Shown here: one piece after another, positions 1 to 5,448 of the stretch
Layout of the letters: each line of letters opens with the position of its first letter
Numbering within the stretch: position 1 is the stretch's first letter
Assembly: GCA_018064305.1 (NCBI GenBank)
Contig: JAGHVP010000098.1
Span: 1-6,223 of the forward strand
Direction of reading: 5' to 3'
Source of the DNA: Candidatus Equibacterium intestinale
GTDB lineage: Bacteria > Bacteroidota > Bacteroidia > Bacteroidales > UBA932
DNA length: 6,223 nucleotides
The notes under the pieces: generated by a model
Database searches by the model: none
What the model was told of the DNA's origin: nothing
The model's input: only the letters and a program-made list of their open reading frames with translations
Position numbers and translations under genes: made by a program

Positions 1-87
1 GACACCCTTGCCTTCGGCTGTAGCCTTCCCGCTATTAGGGTGGCTTGGGGACTTGCACCCGTTAGAATACGTTCGTGCTGGGCGAAC
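1..87 (-). mobile_element. 5' end of a group II intron (class C-like), cut by the window edge
   Basis: Read on the minus strand, this stretch resembles the start of domain I of bacterial group IIC introns such as the Oceanobacillus iheyensis intron. The landmarks in order are a GTTCGCCCAGCACGAAC 5' stem-loop (87-71), GGGTGCAAGTCCC (60-48, compare GGGTGAGAGTCCC), and GCAAGGGTGTC at the window edge (11-1, compare GCAAGGGTGTCC). The distance from the proposed first base at 87 to the GGGTGTC block is close to that of the O. iheyensis intron as I remember it. The rest of the ribozyme and any reverse transcriptase/maturase would lie left of the window. The first five bases are GTTCG rather than the usual GTGYG. 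The comparison is from memory, not from a search. The intron is in the same orientation as tdh, so tdh read-through would transcribe it. Confidence 0.72.
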
Positions 88-92
88 CGAAC

Positions 93-121
93 GAATGCAT
101 CCAGCACTGCCGGATGCATTC
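93..121 (-). terminator. Strong hairpin downstream of tdh, probable terminator and intron target
   Basis: On the minus strand GAATGCATCCGGC pairs with GCTGGATGCATTC around a three-base AGT loop. This makes a 13-bp stem with one G-U wobble. On the plus strand the wobble becomes an A-C mismatch, so the structure favours minus-strand RNA. It begins 82 bases after the tdh stop codon. The following bases are GTTCG and then the intron, so there is no good U-tract. Class C group II introns are known to insert just downstream of terminator hairpins, and this arrangement fits that habit. Confidence 0.65.
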
Positions 122-171
122 CATTGTTATAGTCACTGCAGAGATCTATCATTATGCACGGTTTAATATGA

Positions 172-195
172 AGGCATCTGCTGCTGCACATGCCT
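172..195 (-). terminator. Smaller hairpin just after the tdh stop
   Basis: On the minus strand AGGCAT pairs with ATGCCT. A G-G mismatch and an inner TGC/GCA helix then close on an AGCA loop. It starts 8 bases after the tdh stop codon. The sequence after it (TCATATTAAACC) is AT-rich but is not a U-tract, so it may be a weak terminator or a 3'-end stabilising hairpin. Positions 122-171, between the two hairpins, show nothing else I can name. Confidence 0.35.
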
Positions 196-203
196 GTCTG
201 CTG

Positions 204-1166
204 CTATTCAGCAATGCCGAGCTTGATACGGAGGTTGGCGATCATGTCGCGGACCATCTCGTCAAGACCGTATTTCTCACACCAGCCCCACTCTTCGCGT
301 GCGCAGGTGTCGTCCATCTTGTTGGGCCATGAGTCTGCTATCTTCTGGCGGACAGGGTCAACTTCGTAACGGACTTTCAAGCCGGGTATATACTTGCGGA
401 TGGCAGCAAAAATCTCTTCTGGCTCGAAACTCATTGCCGCGATGTTGAAGGAGTTGCGGTGCTTGAAACACTTGGGGTCGGCATTCATGATGTCGACTGC
501 AGCCTGGAGTGCATCGGGCATGTACATCATGTCCATATATGTGCCGGGAGCTATCGGGCATACGAACTCCTCTCCTTTCACGGCTGCATAGAACACCTCT
601 ACTGCGTAGTCGGTGGTGCCGCCGCCGGGGAGCGTTGTATAAGAAATAAGGCCGGGGAAACGCACCGACCTTGTATCTACACCATATTTAGTATTATAGT
701 AGTCACTGAGAAGCTCAGTGGCAACTTTCGTCACACCGTACATAGACGTGGGCCTCTGGATAGTGTCCTGAGGAGTGTTGTCATGAGGTGTAGAGGGGCC
801 GAAAGAGCCGATAGAGCTGGGAGTGAATACTGCACAATGCTTCTCCCTTGCAATCTCGAGGATGTTGAGCAGACCGTTCATCTGGATGTCCCATGCCTTG
901 AGAGGATATTTTTCTGCAGTTGCAGAAAGGAGGGCCGCAAGATTGTAGATTGTGTCTATCCCATATTTCTCAACTATGTCTGCAAGCTGCTGCCTGTTGC
1001 ATACATCCGCAACTTCGGCGGGGCCGCTTGTAAGAAGTTCACCTTTGGGTTCGAATCCGGGGATATAGCCTGCAACTACCGTACTTTCAGGCACTTCACG
1101 TCTGAGTTTCATTGTGAGTTCCGATCCGATCTGACCGGTTGATCCAATGACAAGAATGTTTTTCAT
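204..1166 (-). CDS. tdh: L-threonine 3-dehydrogenase, GalE-like short-chain dehydrogenase type
   Basis: Cytoplasmic NAD-dependent enzyme that oxidises the beta-hydroxyl of L-threonine to 2-amino-3-ketobutyrate. It belongs to the extended short-chain dehydrogenase/epimerase superfamily, not to the zinc alcohol dehydrogenase type found in E. coli. The 320-residue protein begins with a Rossmann loop G8-S-T-G11-Q-I-G14. It has a conserved S117-S118 pair in PSSIGSFGPSTP, the catalytic Y143-x3-K147 (SMYGVTKVATELL), and the block RSVRFPGLISYTTLPGGGTTDYAVE at about 167-190, which is characteristic of this dehydrogenase. Length is normal for the family and no damage is visible. The ATG at 1166 directly precedes the Rossmann strand, so this start is secure. 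It is divergent from kbl, whose product uses its unstable product immediately. A promoter and a dyad lie upstream. Without the kbl neighbour it could be mistaken for a generic NAD-dependent epimerase. Confidence 0.93.
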   Translation of the reverse strand: MKNILVIGSTGQIGSELTMKLRREVPESTVVAGYIPGFEPKGELLTSGPAEVADVCNRQQLADIVEKYGIDTIYNLAALLSATAEKYPLKAWDIQMNGLLNILEIAREKHCAVFTPSSIGSFGPSTPHDNTPQDTIQRPTSMYGVTKVATELLSDYYNTKYGVDTRSVRFPGLISYTTLPGGGTTDYAVEVFYAAVKGEEFVCPIAPGTYMDMMYMPDALQAAVDIMNADPKCFKHRNSFNIAAMSFEPEEIFAAIRKYIPGLKVRYEVDPVRQKIADSWPNKMDDTCAREEWGWCEKYGLDEMVRDMIANLRIKLGIAE

Positions 1167-1179
1167 ATCAGTTATTATG

Positions 1180-1195
1180 AATCTTACTTAAGATT
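1180..1195. promoter_or_regulatory. 16-bp dyad in the tdh leader, candidate operator
   Basis: AATCTTA-CT-TAAGATT has perfect 7-bp arms around 2 bases. It lies 14 bp upstream of the tdh start codon and just downstream of the predicted tdh -7 element, so it would be within or at the start of the mRNA leader. A regulator bound here could block tdh transcription, or the RNA could form a hairpin. The binding protein is unknown. AT-rich sequence makes chance palindromes more likely. Confidence 0.35.
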
Positions 1196-1208
1196 TTAAA
1201 ACCGAACT

Positions 1209-1239
1209 CAAAGTTACAAACATTTTGCTTAGTAGAAAA
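1209..1239 (-). promoter_or_regulatory. Predicted tdh promoter (Bacteroidetes type)
   Basis: On the minus strand TAACTTTG (1216-1209) matches the Bacteroidetes -7 consensus TAnnTTTG exactly. Nineteen bases upstream is TTTT (1239-1236), a three-of-four match to the -33 TTTG. Transcription would begin near 1203, giving a leader of roughly 37 bases. Its upstream half overlaps the kbl promoter. Confidence 0.55.
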
Positions 1240-1254
1240 TAATATTTACCTTTA
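1224..1254 (+). promoter_or_regulatory. Predicted kbl promoter (Bacteroidetes type)
   Basis: TTTG (1224-1227) is followed after exactly 19 bases by TACCTTTA (1247-1254), one mismatch from TAnnTTTG. Transcription would begin near 1260, about 30 bases before the ATG at 1291. This supports that ATG as the start rather than the in-frame GTG at 1267, which would leave almost no leader. Confidence 0.55.
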
Positions 1255-1290
1255 TAAAATTAATTTGTGAACCAAATACAAACAATTACC

Positions 1291-2481
1291 ATGTACGGAA
1301 AATATCAGCAATACCTTCAGGATACCTTGACTTCCATCCGCGAAGCAGGTCTTTACAAGAACGAACGTAACATTGCCTCTCCCCAGTCGGCAGAAATCAC
1401 TCTCGAGGACGGCTCGAAGGCCCTTAACTTCTGCGCCAACAACTACCTCGGCCTGGCCGACAACCCGCGCCTGATCAAAGCCGCTTCGGACATCATGGCC
1501 ACCAGAGGCTACGGAATGTCGTCGGTACGCTTCATCTGCGGAACACAGGACATGCACAAAAAGCTTGAAAAGGCTATTGCAGACTATTTCCACACCGAGG
1601 ATACAATATTATATGCATCATGCTTCGATGCAAACGGCGGAGTGTTCGAGCCCCTCTTCACAGCTGAGGACGCAATCATCTCCGACTCACTCAACCACGC
1701 CTCCATCATCGACGGCGTACGTCTCTGCAAGGCAGTGCGCTACCGCTACGAGAATGCAGACATGGCCGACCTCGAGCGCTGCCTCAAAGAGGCACAGGCA
1801 CAGAGATACCGCATCATCGTAACCGACGGTGTGTTCTCTATGGACGGCAACGTGGCACCCATGGACAAGATCTGCGACCTCGCAGAAAAATATGACGCTC
1901 TTGTAATGGTGGATGAAAGCCACTCTGCAGGTGTTGTAGGCAAGACAGGCCACGGCGTGGCAGAGCAGTACGGCTGCTACGGCCGCATCGACATCCATAC
2001 CGGCACACTCGGCAAGGCATTCGGCGGAGCAGTCGGCGGATTCACAACCGGCCGCAAAGAGATTATCGAGCTCCTGCGCCAGCGCTCCAGACCTTACCTC
2101 TTCTCTAACTCTATCCCTCCCACAATCGTGGCTGCAGGACTTGAGACATTCAAGATCCTTGGCGAAAGCAACGAACTGCACACCAAGCTCCAGGAGAATG
2201 TGGACTATTTCCGCGACAAGATGATTGCCGCAGGTTTCGACATCAAGCCCACACAGTCTGCAATCTGCGCCGTGATGCTTTACGATGCACCTCTGAGCCA
2301 GAAATTCGCAGCGCGCATTGCCGAAGAAGGCATCTTCGTAACAGGCTTCTACTATCCCGTAGTGCCTCAGGGACAGGCCCGCATCCGCGTCCAGCTCTCT
2401 GCAGCGCACAAGAAAGAGCATCTTGACAAGGCCATCGCCGCCTTTATCAAGGTTGGCAAAGAGCTTGGAGTGCTCAAGTAG
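1291..2481 (+). CDS. kbl: Glycine C-acetyltransferase (2-amino-3-ketobutyrate CoA ligase)
   Basis: Pyridoxal-phosphate enzyme of the alpha-oxoamine synthase family (fold type I). It cleaves 2-amino-3-ketobutyrate with coenzyme A to glycine and acetyl-CoA, completing the threonine pathway begun by Tdh. The 396-residue protein starts MYGKYQQYL, as family members do (MYGK...). An in-frame GTG at 1267 would add eight residues that I judge not to be coding. Visible landmarks are the substrate-loop block NFCANNYLGL (47-56), GYGMSSVRFICGT (73-85), H136 in NHASIIDG, the cofactor-binding VDESHSAG with D208 and H211, and the Schiff-base lysine K242 in TGTLGKAFGG. The C-terminal block YYPVVPQGQARIRVQLSA is also typical. 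Length and motifs are intact. 5-Aminolevulinate synthase and 8-amino-7-oxononanoate synthase are relatives, but the divergent tdh neighbour and the overall sequence favour Kbl. Confidence 0.96.
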   Translation: MYGKYQQYLQDTLTSIREAGLYKNERNIASPQSAEITLEDGSKALNFCANNYLGLADNPRLIKAASDIMATRGYGMSSVRFICGTQDMHKKLEKAIADYFHTEDTILYASCFDANGGVFEPLFTAEDAIISDSLNHASIIDGVRLCKAVRYRYENADMADLERCLKEAQAQRYRIIVTDGVFSMDGNVAPMDKICDLAEKYDALVMVDESHSAGVVGKTGHGVAEQYGCYGRIDIHTGTLGKAFGGAVGGFTTGRKEIIELLRQRSRPYLFSNSIPPTIVAAGLETFKILGESNELHTKLQENVDYFRDKMIAAGFDIKPTQSAICAVMLYDAPLSQKFAARIAEEGIFVTGFYYPVVPQGQARIRVQLSAAHKKEHLDKAIAAFIKVGKELGVLK

Positions 2482-2488
2482 TCTGTAT

Positions 2489-3038
2489 TCACTCCACAGG
2501 CACAGGCACAGCCCCGATACCGGGCAGGTCATTCAGAACAAGGCGTCCGTCAGACAGACCGACGCCTTTAAAATTGTCGTTCGACAGCAGCACGTTGCCG
2601 TCGAGGTCGGCATAATCCACCAGCGGGCTGATCTGCGCCTCGGCAAGCCCGGTGCATTTCATAAGCTTGATGTTGATGCCGTCATACACTCCCTGCAGCT
2701 TCTCTGCGTCTTCCAGCCTCTGGCATGCCTCATCGGCGATTATGGGCAGCCTTGTTGCCCGGCTCCAGCGCATCCACCACCGCCATCACGGCATCTATGT
2801 CGGTGGGATCCTGCACTGCCGGCAGCACCTCCTGCGCAACGCGGTCAAGGAACGCGCAGCAGCTTTCTGTGGTTTCGCCCAGATACTGCGGCATTGCGGC
2901 CTCACCGTATGCAGTAATGCCTCTCCACACAAGCTTCGTGTGCACTATCGGAGTGGAGCTGCGGGAATATGTGGCGATTGTAAAACTGTGGCGCAGAGAG
3001 CCCTCGAAAGGCTCGTATGTAAGTTTTGCCGGTTCCAT
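2489..3038 (-). pseudogene. Decayed dipeptide epimerase (L-Ala-D/L-Glu epimerase, enolase superfamily)
   Basis: Intact members epimerise the glutamate of L-Ala-D-Glu from murein peptides, using two lysines and three acidic metal ligands in a TIM barrel. Here the N-terminal capping domain is clear from the ATG at 3038 (KLTYEPFE, FTIATYSRSSTPIV, GYGEA-like TAYGEAAMPQYLGE) up to PGNKAA near 2745. At that point about 130-150 residues are missing and the reading frame changes. The C-terminal piece resumes as LPIIADEACQRL, then NIKLMKCTGLAEA. It jumps about 30 residues and continues ISPLVDYADLDGN to the TGA at 2489-2491. The first gap removes the first catalytic lysine motif and two of three metal ligands. 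The ADE acid and the NIKLMK lysine survive. The remnant is therefore inactive. In the second frame an ATG exists at 2773, but that 94-residue product would lack a barrel. Lengths of missing parts are estimated from remembered family sequences. Confidence 0.85.
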
Positions 3039-3947
3039 ATATGAATTGATGCGGGTGATGACATTGGAGCGCAGGCACTCTTCGTAGAAATAGATTTCCT
3101 GCAGGTGGAGCACGCCGCGCGGGAAAAGGTCGGCAAGGTCTTCGATGAAGTATTCGTCAAGGTCCAGGCCGCTTACTTCCAGCACATTAGCTTCGGGATT
3201 CACAGCCACCGAAGCATCTATGCCGGGAAGAGATCCGGGTGTGTTGTCGGTGCGCCAGTTGGTGGGGTTGATGCACATCACGCTGGAGCCGAAAAATCCT
3301 TCTGCCCTGGTACCTTCACCCACAGTATTGTAGCAGATGAAGCAGCCGGTGTCGGAAGAGTCCTGCGCAGCGCGTATCGCGGGGCACTCGGCCATATCTT
3401 CTGCGGTCACACTGAAGCCCATCACGTAGGCGGCAACCATATTCCGGTGCTGTTCGTCGCTCATCCTCTTGTAAATCTCCTTCACCGCCAGAGCCCCCTG
3501 GCTGAACCCGGCCAGCACAAACGGACGGCCGCCCCGCAGGTTTTCATAATAATAGTCAAAAGCATCGAACACGTCTACCAGGGCGCGCTCTGTGCGTTTC
3601 TGAACCACATCCTCCCCTTCGCTCCAGCTTTCAAGGTCCACCTGGCGGTAATAAGGCGAGTAGAAGTTGGCACCTGCCCCGAAGACAGACTTGGCAAGGG
3701 CATGTGAAAAATCCATCCCTTTTATATGGTCAGGGTTGCTCAGGTCGGCGAAATGGCTCTCCTCTCCAAGTGCAGGGTCGCCCTGATGCACGCAGGTTGG
3801 CAGGATATAGAATACATCGGCATCGAACGAAGGTTCTGCAAGCTGATACCACAGCTCCGGCTGGCTGTAGTCGAGATGGTTTACCGATACCTGTGAGCCG
3901 CAGCCCGCAAGCACCAATATGAGAAATGCAAATAAAGTTCTTTTCAT
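2730..3947 (-). CDS. DUF3089 lipoprotein fused in frame to a truncated epimerase N-terminus
   Basis: The reading frame encodes 405 residues. Residues 1-16 are a lipoprotein signal with lipobox L13-A-G-C16. After C16 comes GSQVSV without acidic residues, so there is no obvious Bacteroidetes surface-export signal and a periplasmic location is likely. Residues about 25-303 match DUF3089, an alpha/beta-hydrolase-like family of unknown substrate. The landmarks are ADVFYILPT, FYSPYYRQ, the nucleophile elbow G147-F-S149-Q-G151, AAYVMGFSV, and CINPTNWRTD. The family normally ends shortly after a stretch like NVITRINSY, which is here at 295-303. From M304 the protein continues into the start of a dipeptide epimerase, then ends in a frameshifted tail HNRR and TGA. 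The hydrolase-like part looks complete and may still work with about 100 extra residues. Its enzymatic activity is unproven. The fusion joint may itself be a deletion that removed the original stop codon. Confidence 0.8.
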   Translation of the reverse strand: MKRTLFAFLILVLAGCGSQVSVNHLDYSQPELWYQLAEPSFDADVFYILPTCVHQGDPALGEESHFADLSNPDHIKGMDFSHALAKSVFGAGANFYSPYYRQVDLESWSEGEDVVQKRTERALVDVFDAFDYYYENLRGGRPFVLAGFSQGALAVKEIYKRMSDEQHRNMVAAYVMGFSVTAEDMAECPAIRAAQDSSDTGCFICYNTVGEGTRAEGFFGSSVMCINPTNWRTDNTPGSLPGIDASVAVNPEANVLEVSGLDLDEYFIEDLADLFPRGVLHLQEIYFYEECLRSNVITRINSYMEPAKLTYEPFEGSLRHSFTIATYSRSSTPIVHTKLVWRGITAYGEAAMPQYLGETTESCCAFLDRVAQEVLPAVQDPTDIDAVMAVVDALEPGNKAAHNRR

Positions 3948-3951
3948 GCCG

Positions 3952-3959
3952 CAAAGATA
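3952..3959 (-). promoter_or_regulatory. -7 element for the DUF3089 lipoprotein gene
   Basis: On the minus strand TATCTTTG matches TAnnTTTG exactly. GTTG lies 19 bases upstream, a three-of-four match to the -33 element. Only four bases separate it from the ATG at 3947, so transcription would start at or next to the start codon and the mRNA would be nearly leaderless. Confidence 0.45.
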
Positions 3960-3960
3960 T

Positions 3961-3968
3961 TACCTTTG
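3961..3968 (+). promoter_or_regulatory. -7 element for nhaC
   Basis: TACCTTTG matches TAnnTTTG exactly and lies 23 bases before the nhaC ATG, predicting a leader of roughly 18 bases. The expected -33 position falls inside the first codons of the divergent lipoprotein gene and shows no good TTTG (GTTC or TTCT at the right spacing). The site is separated by one base from the opposing -7 element. Confidence 0.45.
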
Positions 3969-3991
3969 CCCTGAATCACAACCGATAATAG

Positions 3992-5440
3992 ATGAAAAAG
4001 CCCACCTTGTTCCAATCGATCGCCGCACTGGCCATACTTATTGTGCTGCTTGCCGTGAATGTCCTGTTCCTCAAGGATGACTTCCTGAACGGAGGCACCC
4101 AGATGGCACTGCTTCTCTCGGCGCTGGCGGCCGGTCTGATAGCCTGGAGCAACGGAGTGAAGTGGGAGAAGATAGAGCATGAGATCAACCACACTCTATA
4201 CACCTCCATGTCGGCCATAATGGTGCTTTTCTTCGTGGGCTCCATTGCATCCACATGGATGATAAGCGGAGTGATTCCGGCACTCATCCATTACGGGCTG
4301 TTCATACTCAGGCCGGCGTGGTTCCTGCCGGCAGTGGTGGTGATAGCATCGATAGTGTCGGTGGTTACGGGCAGCTCTTGGAGCACCATCGCCACAACAG
4401 GCGTGGCCATGCTGGGCATAGGCCATTCACTCGGATTCAACGATGCCGTAGTGGCCGGCGCAATCATCTCAGGAGCATATTTCGGTGACAAGATATCGCC
4501 GCTCAGCGACACCACCAACCTGGCGTCGGGAGTTGTGGGAACAGACCTTTTCAACCATGTCAGGTATCTTACCACCACCACAATTCCCTCGATTGTACTT
4601 ACCATAGTAATCTTTGCACTGATCTCGCTTTTCGGCAAGACATCGGGCGACATCGACGTATCGGCCATCCACAGCGCCATCACCGGCACATTCAACATAT
4701 CCCCTCTGATATTCATCGTTCCGCTGGTTGTGGGATGGATGATAAAGAAGCGCGTCCCTGCAGGAGTCACGCTGCTGGCCGGCTCTCTGCTGGCAATGCT
4801 GTATGCCGCCATCTTCCAGAACGGCCTGCTGCACACCATCGCTGCTGAAAACGGCACCAACATCTTCACGGTGCTTATGGGGGCTTTCTACCGGGGAGGA
4901 ACCATTGAAACCGGCAATGCCGCGGTCACCGACCTGCTTGCCACCGGCGGCATGAAAGGAATGCTTAACACAGTGTGGCTCATCATGTGCGCCATGACAT
5001 ACGGCGGTGTGATGATTGCCGGAGGATTCCTCGAAGCCATCACCAGTGCCCTGATATCGAAAGTGAAGAGCGACGGCGGACTCATCACCGTGGCAGGCAT
5101 CTCCTGCATAGTTTTCAATGCCGCCACCGCCGACCAGTACATCACCCTGGTGCTTGGCGGAAGAATGTTCTCCGACGCTTTCAAAAAGCACAGGCTCAAG
5201 CCCGAGGTGCTAAGCAGAACCATCGAAGACTGCGGCACGGTAACTTCCGTGCTGATTCCATGGAGCTCCTGCGGAGCCACCCAGAGCAGCGTGCTGGGCG
5301 TGGCCACCCTCGCCTACCTGCCTTTCACATTCTTCTGCTGGATAAGCCCTCTGATGTCCATGTTCTCGGGCTGGTTCAACTATAAGCTGCGCCGCCTGCC
5401 CGACGAGGCACCGGCAGCCACTGACGTAAACAAACAATAA
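3992..5440 (+). CDS. nhaC: Na+/H+ antiporter, NhaC family
   Basis: Inner-membrane secondary transporter, predicted to exchange cytoplasmic sodium for protons and so help in sodium and pH homeostasis. The 482-residue protein is almost wholly hydrophobic. Probable membrane segments lie near 7-27, 37-52, 74-93, 108-126, 144-164, 197-215, 237-251, 258-275, 328-350, 365-378 and 434-458. Family signatures are visible: VVTGSSWSTIATTGVAM (124-140), GAYFGDKISPLSDTTNLA (161-178), TADQYITLVLGGRMF (379-393) and GTVTSVLIPWSSCGA (415-429). Length is typical and no damage is seen. The ATG at 3992 directly precedes the first membrane segment, and a -7 element sits upstream. The TAA is eight bases before the esterase start, so the two are probably cotranscribed. 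Some NhaC relatives exchange malate/lactate (MleN) or arginine/ornithine, so the exact substrate is less certain than the family. Confidence 0.93.
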   Translation: MKKPTLFQSIAALAILIVLLAVNVLFLKDDFLNGGTQMALLLSALAAGLIAWSNGVKWEKIEHEINHTLYTSMSAIMVLFFVGSIASTWMISGVIPALIHYGLFILRPAWFLPAVVVIASIVSVVTGSSWSTIATTGVAMLGIGHSLGFNDAVVAGAIISGAYFGDKISPLSDTTNLASGVVGTDLFNHVRYLTTTTIPSIVLTIVIFALISLFGKTSGDIDVSAIHSAITGTFNISPLIFIVPLVVGWMIKKRVPAGVTLLAGSLLAMLYAAIFQNGLLHTIAAENGTNIFTVLMGAFYRGGTIETGNAAVTDLLATGGMKGMLNTVWLIMCAMTYGGVMIAGGFLEAITSALISKVKSDGGLITVAGISCIVFNAATADQYITLVLGGRMFSDAFKKHRLKPEVLSRTIEDCGTVTSVLIPWSSCGATQSSVLGVATLAYLPFTFFCWISPLMSMFSGWFNYKLRRLPDEAPAATDVNKQ

Positions 5441-5448
5441 TTCACAAT

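Noticed and set aside
459..1142. 227-codon plus-strand open frame opposite tdh
   Set aside because: Antisense to tdh, Cys- and His-rich, no recognisable domain and no promoter or plausible start context.
1267..1290. GTG at 1267 as the kbl start
   Set aside because: It adds eight residues absent from the family, and the predicted transcript would begin only a few bases before it. The ATG at 1291 gives the family N-terminus MYGK.
2482..2488. Terminator between kbl and the convergent epimerase remnant
   Set aside because: The seven-base gap has no hairpin or T-tract. Any terminator would have to lie inside a coding region, and I found none.
2495..2510. Short tandem repeat CACAGG/CACAGG near the convergent ends
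   Set aside because: Only two to three units. It encodes the VPVP tail of the epimerase remnant and shows no sign of function.
1687..2532. 281-codon minus-strand open frame opposite kbl
   Set aside because: It lies antisense to a highly conserved gene and its translation is rich in Cys, His and Val with no family resemblance. It is a shadow of kbl codon use.
2489..2773. 94-codon minus-strand frame as an independent small gene
   Set aside because: Its sequence is the C-terminal part of a dipeptide epimerase, with an internal gap. It is a gene fragment, not a new small protein.
3105..3707. 200-codon plus-strand open frame opposite the DUF3089 gene
   Set aside because: Antisense shadow. The minus-strand protein has clear family motifs and a lipoprotein signal, while this one has neither.
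4469..5191. 240-codon minus-strand open frame opposite nhaC
   Set aside because: His- and Gly-rich antisense translation of a membrane-protein gene, with no family resemblance.
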